Shown here one piece after another: positions 34,427-43,869 of a stretch of DNA of 64,000 bases; within the stretch, counting starts at the first letter, position 1, and every line of letters begins with the position of its first letter. The notes below the pieces were generated by a model. That model did not search any database. It was not told the DNA's origin and saw nothing but the letters and a program-made list of their open reading frames with translations. The stretch is from JBOFOR01 sp051659545 (lineage in GTDB: Bacteria; Bacillota; Clostridia; Peptostreptococcales; Peptostreptococcaceae): contig NZ_JBOFOR010000289.1 of assembly GCF_051659545.1 (NCBI RefSeq), positions 1-64,000 of the forward strand, given 5' to 3'. The translations under genes were made by a program, and so were the position numbers.

Positions 34427-34446
34427 TAGAAAGTAGGGTGGGTTAA

Positions 34447-36006
34447 ATGAACAAAGAAATACTAAAAGTAAGTAATTTAACTAAAGTATACCCTGGAGGT
34501 GTAGTGGCTAACTACAATGTAAATATTTCTATAAATGAGGGAGAAGTACATGCACTTATAGGTGAAAATGGTGCAGGTAAATCTACTCTTATGAAAATGC
34601 TATTTGGAATGATACCACCTACAAGTGGTGATATATATGTTAATGAAGAAAAGGTAAGCTTTACTTCATCTAAGCAAGCCTTAGAAAAAGGTATAGGGAT
34701 GGTGCATCAGCATTTTATGCTGGTGCCTTCTTTAAGTGTTGCAGAAAACTTAATTTTAGGACATGAAACTTCTAAAGGTGGATTTATAAGTCTAGAAGAT
34801 GCTATTAAACAAACAGAAGAAATCTCTAGAAAATATAACTTAAAAGTTGATGCAAGAGCGAAAGTAAAAGATATTTCCATAGCAATGAAACAAAAATTAG
34901 AAATATTAAAAGCTCTATATAGAGGAGCCAAGATATTAATATTAGATGAGCCAACAGCAGTACTTACACCACAGGAGATAGAAGAGTTATTTAAACAATT
35001 AAAGTTATTAAAAGAAGATGGATATACAATAATATTTATATCACATAAACTTCATGAGATAAAAGAACTTTGTGATAGATTGACAGTACTTAGAGATGGT
35101 AAAACTATGGGAACTTACTCAGTAAGTGAACTCTCAGAGCAAGAAATATCTAAGTTAATGGTTGGTCGTGATGTTAACTTAGACATAGAAAAAACAGAAA
35201 AAGATTTTAGAGATGTAGTTTTAAGTGTTGATAATTTAACTGTAAAAAACTCATTTAAGAACGTGGTAGTAAATGATGTAAGATTTACAGTAAGAGAAGG
35301 TCAAATACTTGGAGTTGCAGGTATAGAAGGTAATGGACAGTCAGAACTTGTAAATGCAATAATAGGAACAGATGCTATAACTAATGGTAAAATAATTTTA
35401 AATAAAACAGATATTACAAATCAATCAATATTAAAAAGACAAGAAATGGGTATATCACATGTTTCTGAAGATAGATTAGCATATGGCAGTGCACCAAATC
35501 TTTCAATAGAAGATAATGCAATATCAAAAATATATGCTTCAAAAGAGCTAAATAACAAAGGTTTATTAAATTTAGCTAAGGTGAAAGAATTTACAACTAA
35601 CTTAGTTAAAGAATTTATAGTAAAGCATGATACTACAAAGCAAGCTATAAAAGACTTATCTGGTGGTAATATACAAAAAGTTATAGTGGGACGTGAATTC
35701 TTATATGAGCCACAATTATTAATCGTAAATCAACCAACTCGTGGAATAGATGTTGGAGCAATAGAATTTATAAGACACAAAATACTGGATATGAGAGAGC
35801 GAAAGAAAGCTATATTACTTATATCATCTGATTTAGGTGAAGTTTTATCTTTAAGTGATAGCATAATAGTTATGCACGAAGGTAAAATAGTAGGTTATAT
35901 AGAAGATGCTAAAAATGTAACTGAAGAAGAATTAGGACTTTATATGCTAGGGGTTAAGCATGACGGAGATAAGGTAGTTGGAGGTGCTTATTATGAGCAA
36001 AAATAA
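34447..36006 (+). CDS. BMP-type ABC transporter ATPase with two ATP-binding domains, 519 aa
   Basis: Tandem ABC domains. The first has Walker A GENGAGKSTLMK and Walker B ILILDEPTAVLTPQE. The second has a degenerate P-loop (GIEGNGQSELV), signature DLSGGNIQKVIVGRE and LLIVNQPTRGIDVGA. This is the YufO/NupO-type ATPase of nucleoside importers. The start ATG 34447 follows TAGGGTGGGTTAA. Its last 14 bases overlap the next permease gene. Confidence 0.92.
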   Translation: MNKEILKVSNLTKVYPGGVVANYNVNISINEGEVHALIGENGAGKSTLMKMLFGMIPPTSGDIYVNEEKVSFTSSKQALEKGIGMVHQHFMLVPSLSVAENLILGHETSKGGFISLEDAIKQTEEISRKYNLKVDARAKVKDISIAMKQKLEILKALYRGAKILILDEPTAVLTPQEIEELFKQLKLLKEDGYTIIFISHKLHEIKELCDRLTVLRDGKTMGTYSVSELSEQEISKLMVGRDVNLDIEKTEKDFRDVVLSVDNLTVKNSFKNVVVNDVRFTVREGQILGVAGIEGNGQSELVNAIIGTDAITNGKIILNKTDITNQSILKRQEMGISHVSEDRLAYGSAPNLSIEDNAISKIYASKELNNKGLLNLAKVKEFTTNLVKEFIVKHDTTKQAIKDLSGGNIQKVIVGREFLYEPQLLIVNQPTRGIDVGAIEFIRHKILDMRERKKAILLISSDLGEVLSLSDSIIVMHEGKIVGYIEDAKNVTEEELGLYMLGVKHDGDKVVGGAYYEQK

Positions 36007-37081
36007 AAAATCTAATTCATTAAAATACTTCGGATTTTTAAGATTATTAGTTGCAGTAGGTATAGCATTAGCAATTACAACAGGAATAATATTCTTAGTA
36101 AGTGACAATCCGACAAAGGCATTATCTATATTATTAACAGGGCCAATAAGTTCAAAAAGATATTTCTTCAATGTTCTTGAGATGATGGTTCCTCTAATAT
36201 TTACAGGTTTATCATTAAGTTTAGTTTTTAAATCTGGGAACTTCTCAATGATAACAGATGCATCATTTTACATGGGGGCAGTTATAGCATCAGCTATAGC
36301 AATAATGCTACCACTTCCAGTAGGCATACATCCACTAGTTGCAATAGCAATAGCTGGTACTATAGGGGGACTTATAGGAGCACTTCCTGCACTATTTAAA
36401 GTTAAGTACAAAGCTAACGAGCTTGTTACTTCACTTATGCTTAATTATGTATTCTTCTATACAGGATTATATATAGTTAATAAATTCTTAGCAGATAGAC
36501 AAGCAAGTAACTTTGCTTCTCTTAAGTTTCTAAAAACGTCAAGCCTAGGAATTGTTATTGAAGGAACTAGACTTCACTACGGATTTATAATAGCTATTTT
36601 AGCATGCATATTGCTATATGTGTTCTTAACTCGTACTAAGTGGGGTTATGAAATAAGGGTAGTAGGTTCTAATCCGGAGTTTGCAAGATACTCAGGAATA
36701 AATACTAAAAAAGTTATACTATATACTTCATTTATATCAGGATTTTTAGCAGCTATGGGTGGAGCTATAGAAAAGCTAGGTATGTATAAGCGTTTCCAAT
36801 GGTCTATGGCACCTACTTATGCTTGGGACGGAGTTATAATATCTATACTTTCATCAAATAATCCAATATTTATACCAATAGCAGCATTCTTCTTATCGTA
36901 CTTACGTGTTGGTGCTGATATAATGTCGAGACAAACAGATGTGCAAAATGAAATAGTATCACTTATACAAGGAATAATAATTCTTTTAGTTACAGCTGAA
37001 AGATTCTTGTATTTTATAAAGCAAAGAAAAGAAAGTCAATTGGCTTTAGCAAATAATGAAAACAAAGGAGGCGATAAGTAA
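35993..37081 (+). CDS. BMP-type ABC transporter permease 1, 362 aa
   Basis: The start at 35993 (MSKNKKSN) is chosen because GAGGTG lies upstream, inside the end of the ATPase gene. About ten membrane segments are present, with the BPD_transp_2 motif YKANELVTSLMLNYVFFY and GSNPEFARYSGI coupling loop. It forms a heterodimer with the next permease. The stop overlaps the next start by one base. Confidence 0.9.
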   Translation: MSKNKKSNSLKYFGFLRLLVAVGIALAITTGIIFLVSDNPTKALSILLTGPISSKRYFFNVLEMMVPLIFTGLSLSLVFKSGNFSMITDASFYMGAVIASAIAIMLPLPVGIHPLVAIAIAGTIGGLIGALPALFKVKYKANELVTSLMLNYVFFYTGLYIVNKFLADRQASNFASLKFLKTSSLGIVIEGTRLHYGFIIAILACILLYVFLTRTKWGYEIRVVGSNPEFARYSGINTKKVILYTSFISGFLAAMGGAIEKLGMYKRFQWSMAPTYAWDGVIISILSSNNPIFIPIAAFFLSYLRVGADIMSRQTDVQNEIVSLIQGIIILLVTAERFLYFIKQRKESQLALANNENKGGDK

Positions 37082-37995
37082 TGGAAGCCTTACTTGGAAT
37101 TTTATTAAAAGAAGAATTTTGGTTTGCAGTTATAAGATCAACAACTCCAATACTTCTAACAACATTAGGTGCTATGATAGCAGCTCGTGCAGGAGCTAGA
37201 AATATAGCTTTAGAAGGTACGATGCTTACGGCCGCATTTGTTGGAGTAGTAGGAAGTCACTTTACACAAAGTGCATTTTTAGGATTGTTACTAGCAGTGT
37301 TAGCAGGAATAATAATGAGTAATATAATTGCTTATTTTGCTCTTAAGTTAAAATCAAATATTATAATATCGGGTATAGCTCTAAATCTAGTAGCATCTGG
37401 TATGACCGTATTTGGATTATATGTAATCACAGGAGACAAAGGAGCATCTACTTCTCTTAATTCTTTAGCATTACCTAACATAAATATACCTGTAATAGAA
37501 AATATACCAGTGCTTGGTACTATATTATCAGGACATAACGTTTTAACATATACAGGATTACTATTAGTTTTAATAGTATGGATAATGTTTAAATATACTA
37601 AACTAGGACTTAGAATAAAGGCAGTTGGAGAAAGTCCAGAGGCTGCAGAGTCTGTGGGTATAAATGTAAATAGAGTAAAGTATATAGCACTTACAATGAG
37701 TGGTGCATTAGCAGCACTTGGAGGAGCATTCTTATCTATGGGATATGTAACACTATTCTCTGCGGGAATGACTTCAGGAAGAGGTTATATAGCATTAGCT
37801 ACTCAAGCAATGGCAGGAGCTAATCCTGTAGTAGGTCTATTAACTTCTGGTTTATTTGGATTTACAGAAAGTATGAGTAATTATTTACAAGGTATAAATT
37901 TACCAATAGAGTTTATACAAATGTTACCATACCTTGCAATAGTAGTTATATATGTAGTCTATTGTGCAAATAAAACAAAAAAAGAAATCAATTAA
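37081..37995 (+). CDS. BMP-type ABC transporter permease 2, 304 aa
   Basis: The start ATG at 37081 overlaps the preceding stop, and AAAGGAGGCG provides the ribosome binding site. The typical N-terminus TPILLTTLGAMIAARAGARNIALEG and coupling loop GESPEAAESVGI are those of YufQ/NupQ. About eight to ten helices. It completes the importer; the VOC gene follows after 70 bases. Confidence 0.9.
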   Translation: MEALLGILLKEEFWFAVIRSTTPILLTTLGAMIAARAGARNIALEGTMLTAAFVGVVGSHFTQSAFLGLLLAVLAGIIMSNIIAYFALKLKSNIIISGIALNLVASGMTVFGLYVITGDKGASTSLNSLALPNINIPVIENIPVLGTILSGHNVLTYTGLLLVLIVWIMFKYTKLGLRIKAVGESPEAAESVGINVNRVKYIALTMSGALAALGGAFLSMGYVTLFSAGMTSGRGYIALATQAMAGANPVVGLLTSGLFGFTESMSNYLQGINLPIEFIQMLPYLAIVVIYVVYCANKTKKEIN

Positions 37996-38065
37996 ATAAC
38001 TAATCATAGGTAGCCTTCGAGCGGACTATATTGGGTACAAAACAAAATCAGCAAAGGTGATAAAA

Positions 38066-38446
38066 ATGATAAATAAAATAGCAAAAATAACAATTTACGT
38101 AAATAATCAAGATGAGGCATTAAAATTCTGGACAGAAAAATTAAACTTCGTAACAAAAATAGATGCAACTGAAGGCCCATTAAGGTGGATAGAAATTGCA
38201 CCTAAGGAAAGTGAATGGGTAACTATGGTTTTATACGATAGAAAACTTATGGAAAAAGAATGTCCTGCAGTTGACACTGAGTACAAAAAAGTTATATTAA
38301 GTACAGAAAACTTAGAAAGTGCATACAATCAAATGAAAGCAAATGATGTGGAAGTAACTGATATAGTAACTATGGAATATGCTAAGTTATTTACTTTCAA
38401 AGATCAAGATAACAACGAATACTTATTACGTGAAGATAAATTCTAA
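38066..38446 (+). CDS. VOC (glyoxalase/bleomycin-resistance fold) protein, 126 aa
   Basis: ATG 38066 follows AAAGGTGATAAAA. Two beta-alpha-beta-beta-beta halves are visible (ITIYVNNQDEALKFWTEKLNF and the later TENLESAYNQMKANDVEV). The C-terminal FKDQDNNEYLL carries the expected metal-ligand Glu. Function within the VOC superfamily cannot be told. It lies 70 bases behind the transporter operon and ahead of a strong terminator, so it may be its last gene. Confidence 0.8.
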   Translation: MINKIAKITIYVNNQDEALKFWTEKLNFVTKIDATEGPLRWIEIAPKESEWVTMVLYDRKLMEKECPAVDTEYKKVILSTENLESAYNQMKANDVEVTDIVTMEYAKLFTFKDQDNNEYLLREDKF

Positions 38447-38452
38447 TTTTTT

Positions 38453-38508
38453 AATCCCTCTATATGGTTTAGGGCATACTCTATAACCTATAGAGGGATA
38501 TTTTTATA
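38453..38508 (+). terminator. Terminator after the VOC gene
   Basis: ATCCCTCTATATGGTT pairs with AACCTATAGAGGGAT, followed by ATTTTTAT. Confidence 0.85.
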
Positions 38509-38646
38509 TTAATACAGATAAAAATATCATAGTAAATTTACAAAATATATTATAATATAGTGAGTGTATTAATTTGACATAAAAAGAAATTACTTAAAAA
38601 TAAATAATAAAATAGAATTAAATAATTTAGCATAGGAGTGAATACT

Positions 38647-39333
38647 TTGATATTATACGATAAAAAAGAAAAAGAGAACGGAAAGGATTATGCATATAGA
38701 GTATTAAAAGATAATATAATGACTTTAAATTTAAAACCAGGGGAACTATTAAGTGAGGCAGATTTATCTGAAAAACTTGGAATATCTAGAACACCAATAA
38801 GGGAAGTATTAATGAGGTTAAAAAATGAACATTTAATAGAAGTTAAGCCACAGACAGGAACATATATATCATTGATAGATAGTAATCTAATAGAAGAAGC
38901 TATGTTTATGAGATATACTTTAGAAAGAGAAGTGTTAAAAGAAGCTTGCAAGAACATAAGTGAAGAAACTTTGATGGAATTAGAAAAAAATTTGTTTGCT
39001 CAAAAGTTAATTGCAGACAAGCCAAATTCAGCAATAGAATTTCATAAGTTAGACAAAGAGTTTCATGAATTATTATTTGAGGGAACAAATAAGCGAAATA
39101 TATGGAATAGTATAGTAAATATAAGTACTCACTATAATAGAATGAGATTATTATCGGAAATGAAGACTGATAAAATGACAATAATCAAACAACATGAGAT
39201 ATATTTAGACTTAATAAACGGCAAGTCATCAGATGGAATTGATGAAATTGTTACTCAACATATAAAAGATCCTGCATCGGATTGGTTAAATGTAACAAAT
39301 AATGATAGTCTAACGGAATATTTTAAGAAATAG
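38647..39333 (+). CDS. GntR/FadR-subfamily regulator 1 (uronate locus), 228 aa
   Basis: TTG 38647 is chosen because the protein then aligns from its first residue with the paralogue at 40563 (ILYDKK versus ILYNKM) and AGGAG sits upstream; GTG 38638 is also possible. The winged HTH (LSEADLSEKLGISRTPIREVL, MRLKNEHLIEVKPQTGTY) is followed by an FCD ligand domain with histidines for metal (EFHKLDKEFHELLFEG, HYNRMR). FadR-type regulators bind palindromes like TNGTATACNA. The shared TAGTATACTA sites in this locus fit one or both paralogues. Confidence 0.88.
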   Translation: MILYDKKEKENGKDYAYRVLKDNIMTLNLKPGELLSEADLSEKLGISRTPIREVLMRLKNEHLIEVKPQTGTYISLIDSNLIEEAMFMRYTLEREVLKEACKNISEETLMELEKNLFAQKLIADKPNSAIEFHKLDKEFHELLFEGTNKRNIWNSIVNISTHYNRMRLLSEMKTDKMTIIKQHEIYLDLINGKSSDGIDEIVTQHIKDPASDWLNVTNNDSLTEYFKK

Positions 39334-39473
39334 TAATTGAATAGATTTTTAAAATAAAAGTACCTATATATTAGGTACTTATATTTTTGAAAGTTAAAAA
39401 TATAATATAATTTTAATAAAAATTAAGTCAAGTTAAAATAAAGGGTAAATATTAAAAAAACTCAAGAAAATGA

Positions 39474-39507
39474 TTGCTAATATTAAAATAAAGTGCTAGT
39501 ATACTAG
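39474..39507 (+). promoter_or_regulatory. Uronate-regulon promoter/operator A
   Basis: TTGCTA (39474-39479), 17-base spacer, TAGTAT (39497-39502) inside the perfect palindrome CTAGTATACTAG (39496-39507). GAAAATGATTGC overlaps the -35 (cre-like). It drives what is now a pseudogene. Confidence 0.75.
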
Positions 39508-39565
39508 TATAGAAATGCGACAATTGTAAAAATATAGGTTAAAATATATTAGAAGGAGTGTATAG

Positions 39566-40490
39566 ATGGAACTATTAAATGGGAAAGTTTTATAACAGGA
39601 CAGAGTTAAACCTTTTGGTATGCAAGACAAGGTAGGATATATGTTAGGGGACTTAGGTAATGACTTATTTTTTGGATTAGTAAGTTTATACTTAATGCTA
39701 TTCTACACAGATGTATTAGGAATAACTACTGGTGCAGTAGGAACAATGCTTGTGGTTGCTAGAATGTGGGATGCCATAAATGATTTTATGATGGGAACCT
39801 TTATTGATAGAAGAAAAGTTGGGGAAAACGTTAAATTAGACCGAATTTATTATATGCAGCACTACCAGTAACAATTATGGTTTTTTTAGCATTTACAGCA
39901 ATACCTGGAATACCAGATAATCTTAAGTTACCATATGCATATGCAACTTATATAGGATTCGGTATGTGCTATACTGCAATTAATATACCTTATGGCTCAT
40001 TATCATCAGTAATGACAACAGATCCAGTAGAAAGAACATCTCTATCTACATTTAGAACGATAGGTGCACTAATTGCAAATATAGTAATAATGATAGTAGT
40101 TCCAAAGTTAGTATTTGTTAATAATGTACCAACAGCAAGTGGATTTATGAAAGTCGCTGGATTATTTGTAGTTTTATCTAACTTATGTTAGCATCTATGA
40201 TGGCTGTACAAGCTTTAACACCATATTTATATAAAGATTATTTTAAAGCACCTGAATTAATATCTCTGGGAGGTATTGTTGGTATAGCGGCATCATTTAT
40301 AATTTTACCAGTTTTATCACCTTTAGTTAAAAAGGTTGGAAAGAAAGAACTTTCAGCTGGAACGATGATAATAACAATATTACCGGTAATAACAACTACA
40401 ATATCATTTATAGCAATGGTATTTGTATATAATTTATCAAAAACTAAACTAGAAGAAATGACAGCAAAGTTAGAGCTTAGAAGAGGCTAA
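39566..40490 (+). pseudogene. Degraded GPH-family sugar/uronide:cation symporter
   Basis: ATG 39566 follows AGAAGGAGTG. TAA at codon 10 (39593-39595) interrupts a typical GPH N-terminus (KPFGMQDKVGYMLGDLGND). A frameshift lies near 39830, after which RPNLLYAALPVTIMVF is read in another frame. Another break lies near 40185, with the central transmembrane region missing. The C-terminus is fused to LEEMTAKLELRRG after a further deletion. About 300 codons remain of a usual 460-480. An intact GPH gene is at 51094. Confidence 0.88.
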
Positions 40491-40498
40491 TTATATAA

Positions 40499-40538
40499 AA
40501 AGGCATGGAGATTAACTTAATTGTTCCGTGCCTTTTTT
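40499..40538 (+). terminator. Terminator after the transporter pseudogene
   Basis: AAAGGCATGGA and TCCGTGCCTTTTTT form a stem with a T-run, just before the second GntR gene's ribosome binding site. Confidence 0.8.
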
Positions 40539-40562
40539 AAGGTTTTAAGTAGGGGGGTAAGC

Positions 40563-41249
40563 ATGATTTTATATAATAAAATGCATAGAGAAACTAATAA
40601 AGAATATGGATATAGAGTGTTAAAAGATAATATTATGAATTTAAACTTAAAGCCAGGTCAATTATTAAGTGAAACTGAATTAGCTCAAAATTTAAAAATA
40701 TCAAGAACTCCAATTAGGGAAATACTGAATCAATTAAAAAATGAACATCTTATAGAAGTTAAGTCTCAAGTTGGAACCTATGTATCTCTAATGGATAATG
40801 AGTTAATAGAAGAAGCTATATTTATGAGATATACACTAGAGAAAGAAGTATTATATGAAACTACAGAAAATATTACGACAGATATATTAATGGAATTAGA
40901 GAAGAATTTATTTGCACAAAAACTAATCGTAAATAAAAGTGGATGTGATATTGAATTTCATAAATTAGACACAGGATTTCATAAGTTACTATTTGAAGCA
41001 TCTAATAAGAATAATGTATGGAGAAGTATTCAAAAAATAAGTACTCACTATAATAGAATGAGATTATTAGCAGAAATGAATACGGATAAAAACATAGTTA
41101 TTAAACAACATGAAATGTATATAGATATCGTAAAAAATAAAAACAATAAAATCATAGATAAAGTAGTCAATAATCATATAATAAAACCCGCAAATCATTG
41201 GAATTGTTTTATAAAAGACAATGAAGAAGTTTCGAATTATTTTAAATAA
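40563..41249 (+). CDS. GntR/FadR-subfamily regulator 2 (uronate locus), 228 aa
   Basis: ATG 40563 follows TAGGGGGGTAAGC. It is a close paralogue of the 38647 protein along its whole length: same HTH (LAQNLKISRTPIREIL, NQLKNEHLIEVKSQVGTY) and FCD region (HYNRMRLLAEM). The two flank the degraded transporter. Two copies may sense different uronate intermediates or form a heterodimer; this is inference. Its short distance from a terminator suggests partial read-through or a weak promoter of its own. Confidence 0.88.
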   Translation: MILYNKMHRETNKEYGYRVLKDNIMNLNLKPGQLLSETELAQNLKISRTPIREILNQLKNEHLIEVKSQVGTYVSLMDNELIEEAIFMRYTLEKEVLYETTENITTDILMELEKNLFAQKLIVNKSGCDIEFHKLDTGFHKLLFEASNKNNVWRSIQKISTHYNRMRLLAEMNTDKNIVIKQHEMYIDIVKNKNNKIIDKVVNNHIIKPANHWNCFIKDNEEVSNYFK

Positions 41250-41266
41250 AAAGTGTAGGAAAAAGC

Positions 41267-41300
41267 TTGCATTTAAAAATCTTGTGTGCTAGTATACAAG
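41267..41300 (+). promoter_or_regulatory. Uronate-regulon promoter/operator B
   Basis: TTGCAT (41267-41272), 17-base spacer, TAGTAT (41290-41295) within CTAGTATACAAG (41289-41300). GGAAAAAGCTTGCA covers the -35. It drives the SDR-aldolase-kinase-uxuA genes. Confidence 0.8.
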
Positions 41301-41341
41301 TATAGGAATAAAATTATTTATATTTTGGAGGCATAATAAAC

Positions 41342-42193
41342 ATGAAACTACCATTTAATGTTGATTTAAAAGATAAAGTAGCAGTTGTTACAGGTGGAAC
41401 AGGAATACTTTGTGGAGCTATGGCAGATGCATTAGCTGAGTGTGGAGCTAAGGTTGCGATACTTGCATTAGGACAAGAAACTTGTGAAGCTAAAGCGGCA
41501 GAAATAAATGCTAAAGGTGGAACTGCAATAGGAATAGAAACTAACGTTTTAAATAAAGAGAGTATAAAAAATGCTCATGAAATAATATTAAAAGAATTTG
41601 GTCCATGTGACATATTAATAAATGGAGCTGGTGGAAACCATCCAAAAGGAACTACAACTAAGGAGTACTTATTACCTGAAGATTTAGACAACGAAGAATT
41701 AACTACTTTCTTTGACTTAGATCCAGAAGGTGTAAACTTTGTATTCAACCTAAACTTCTTAGGAACACTACTTCCATCACAAGAGTTTTCTAGAGATATG
41801 ATAAACAGAGAAGGAGCTACAATAATAAACATATCTTCAATGAATGCTTATACACCTCTTACAAAAATACCAGCATACTCAGGAGCTAAAGCTGCAGTAT
41901 CTAACTTTACTCAATGGTTAGCGGTTCATATGTCTAAAGTAGGAATAAGAGTAAATGCAATAGCGCCAGGATTTTTTGTAACAGCTCAAAATGAAAAGTT
42001 ATTATTTAATGAAGATGGAAGTCCAACTCCAAGAAGTGAAAAGATATTAAACAGTACTCCAATGGGAAGATACGGAGAAGCAAATGAATTATTAGGAACA
42101 TTATTATTCTTAGTAAGCAATGAAGCATCAAGTTTTGTTAATGGGGTATGTATACCAGTAGATGGAGCATTCTCTGCATACTCAGGAGTTTAA
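41342..42193 (+). CDS. uxuB: SDR-type D-fructuronate (mannonate) reductase, 283 aa
   Basis: Start ATG 41342 follows TTTTGGAGGCATAATAAAC. The Rossmann motif VVTGGTGILCGAMADAL, the NAG region LINGAGGNHPKG, catalytic Ser in ISSMNAY and YSGAK (Tyr, Lys) mark a classical SDR. Gram-positive uronate clusters use an SDR (YjmF-like) instead of the long-chain UxuB to reduce fructuronate to mannonate. Position directly before aldolase, KDG kinase and UxuA supports this. It could instead act on tagaturonate, though no altronate enzymes are present. Confidence 0.85.
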   Translation: MKLPFNVDLKDKVAVVTGGTGILCGAMADALAECGAKVAILALGQETCEAKAAEINAKGGTAIGIETNVLNKESIKNAHEIILKEFGPCDILINGAGGNHPKGTTTKEYLLPEDLDNEELTTFFDLDPEGVNFVFNLNFLGTLLPSQEFSRDMINREGATIINISSMNAYTPLTKIPAYSGAKAAVSNFTQWLAVHMSKVGIRVNAIAPGFFVTAQNEKLLFNEDGSPTPRSEKILNSTPMGRYGEANELLGTLLFLVSNEASSFVNGVCIPVDGAFSAYSGV

Positions 42194-42211
42194 TCTTTAG
42201 GGGGATAAATT

Positions 42212-42823
42212 ATGTTAAATAGGATAAAAGAAGAAGGTGTAGTAGCTGTAATAAGAGCGAAAGACCATGAAGAAGCACTAGGGTATATAAATGCATGTTT
42301 AAATGGTGGAGTAAAAGCAATAGAGCTTACTTACACAATACCAAATGTAGTAGAACTTATAAAACATGTTAGTGAAAATTACGCTGATGCACTAGTTGGT
42401 GTAGGAAGTGTATTAAATAGAAAAATGGCTATAGATGCAATAGAAGCAGGAGCAGCTTACGTTGTAAGCCCTGGTTTCTCAGATGAAGTAAATATAGCAT
42501 GTAAAGAAACAAACACATTGTACTTACCTGGATGTATGACAGTGACAGAAGTTATGAATGCATTAGATAAAGGCAACCAAATGGTAAAACTATTCCCAGG
42601 AGAAGTGTTTGGACCTAAATATGTAAAAGCTGTAAAAGCTCCAATACCTCATGTTGAAGTTATGCCTACAGGTGGAGTATCTATAGACAATATTGAAGAA
42701 TGGTTCAAAATGGGAGTTTCATGTGTAGGAGTAGGAAGCTCATTATTAGGAGCTGGTTCTTTAGAAGATATAGAAAATTTAGCTAGAGAGTTCAAAAAGA
42801 AAATTGCAAAAATTAGAGGTTAA
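42212..42823 (+). CDS. eda: KDPG/KHG aldolase, 203 aa (uronate copy)
   Basis: Start ATG 42212 follows TAGGGGGATAAATT. The motifs VVAVIRAKDHEEAL, AIELTYTIPN (catalytic Glu) and MVKLFPGEVFGPKYVKA (Schiff-base Lys) identify the aldolase, with phosphate site MPTGGVSIDN. It is the last step of the uronate path, yielding pyruvate and glyceraldehyde-3-phosphate. It is a paralogue of the lone gene at 24599. The kinase gene follows with 2 bases to its ATG. Confidence 0.92.
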   Translation: MLNRIKEEGVVAVIRAKDHEEALGYINACLNGGVKAIELTYTIPNVVELIKHVSENYADALVGVGSVLNRKMAIDAIEAGAAYVVSPGFSDEVNIACKETNTLYLPGCMTVTEVMNALDKGNQMVKLFPGEVFGPKYVKAVKAPIPHVEVMPTGGVSIDNIEEWFKMGVSCVGVGSSLLGAGSLEDIENLAREFKKKIAKIRG

Positions 42824-42825
42824 CA

Positions 42826-43835
42826 ATGGAAGTAAAGTATTAGGCTTTGGAGAAATTATGCTAAGATTAACTCCTACTAATTTCCAAAGAGTAATACAAG
42901 CTGAATCTTTTGAAGCAACATATGCTGGAGGAGAAGCAAATGTTATTTGTAGCCTAAGTATGTTCGGACATAATACAAAAATATTAACTAAAGTACCTCA
43001 AAACGTATTGGGAGATAAAGTTATAAGAGCTATGAATTCATTTGGAGTTGACACTAAAGATATAGTAAGAGGAAAAGGAAGACTTGGCATATATTTCTTA
43101 GAACAAGGACATGGAGTAAGAAATTCTGATGTTACTTATGATAGAGAGTACTCAGCTATATCAATGGCATCATTAGAAGATTTTGATTTAGACAAAATAT
43201 TAGAAGATGTAAAACTATTGCATATATCTGGAGTAACGCCAGCATTAAGTTCAAATCTTTATAATATTTGTCTAGAGCTAGTGAAAACTGCTAAAAACAA
43301 AGGTGTACTAGTATCTTACGATTCTAATTATAGATCTAAGTTGTGGACTTTAGAACAAGCAAGAAGTTTTATGCAAGAAGTACTACCTTACGTAGATATT
43401 GCTTTTTTAGGTATATTGGATTTTATAAATATATTGGAATACAAACCAAATGAAGAAAAAAATTATGAAGCAAAGCTTTCAGATTTGTACAAAGAGTTGT
43501 TTAAAAAATACCCAAATCTTAAATATGCAGCGTCAACTAAAAGGATAGTAAATTCTGTTAACAATAATTCACTTCAAGGATTTTTCTTCGATGCAGAAAA
43601 ATTAAATTCTTCTAGAATACATACTTTTGATATTTTAGATAGAGTTGGAGGTGGAGATTCATTTACAGCAGGTATACTACATGGAATACTAAAAGAAATG
43701 GATTATAACCAAATTGCAGAATTTGCAACATGTGCAAGTGCACTAAAACACAGTATAAGAGGGGATATTAATATGGTTGATTTATACCAAGTAGAAACTC
43801 TTATGGATTGTGGAATAGAAAATATAAATAGATAA
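42826..43835 (+). CDS. kdgK: PfkB-family 2-keto-3-deoxygluconate kinase, apparent frameshift at codon 4
   Basis: AGAGG at 42815 and ATG 42826 make a good start, but ATGGAAGTAAAG then hits TAG at 42841. One extra A in the AAA run would give MEVKVLGFGEIMLRLTP, the normal kinase N-terminus, in frame with the rest. As read, the main frame is open only from a TTG at 42804 that lacks a ribosome binding site. The rest is complete, with PfkB motifs (GGEANVICSLSMFG and DRVGGGDSFTAGILHG). It phosphorylates KDG to KDPG. The lesion may be a sequencing error, a slippage site or a true mutation. Confidence 0.78.
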
Positions 43836-43869
43836 ATTAAATAGAGATGCTAATTGGGAGGAATATATC

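Noticed and set aside
38000..38056. Sequence between the second BMP permease and the VOC gene considered as a structured regulator
   Set aside because: No consistent helices beyond short complementary pieces; no U-run; nothing recognised.
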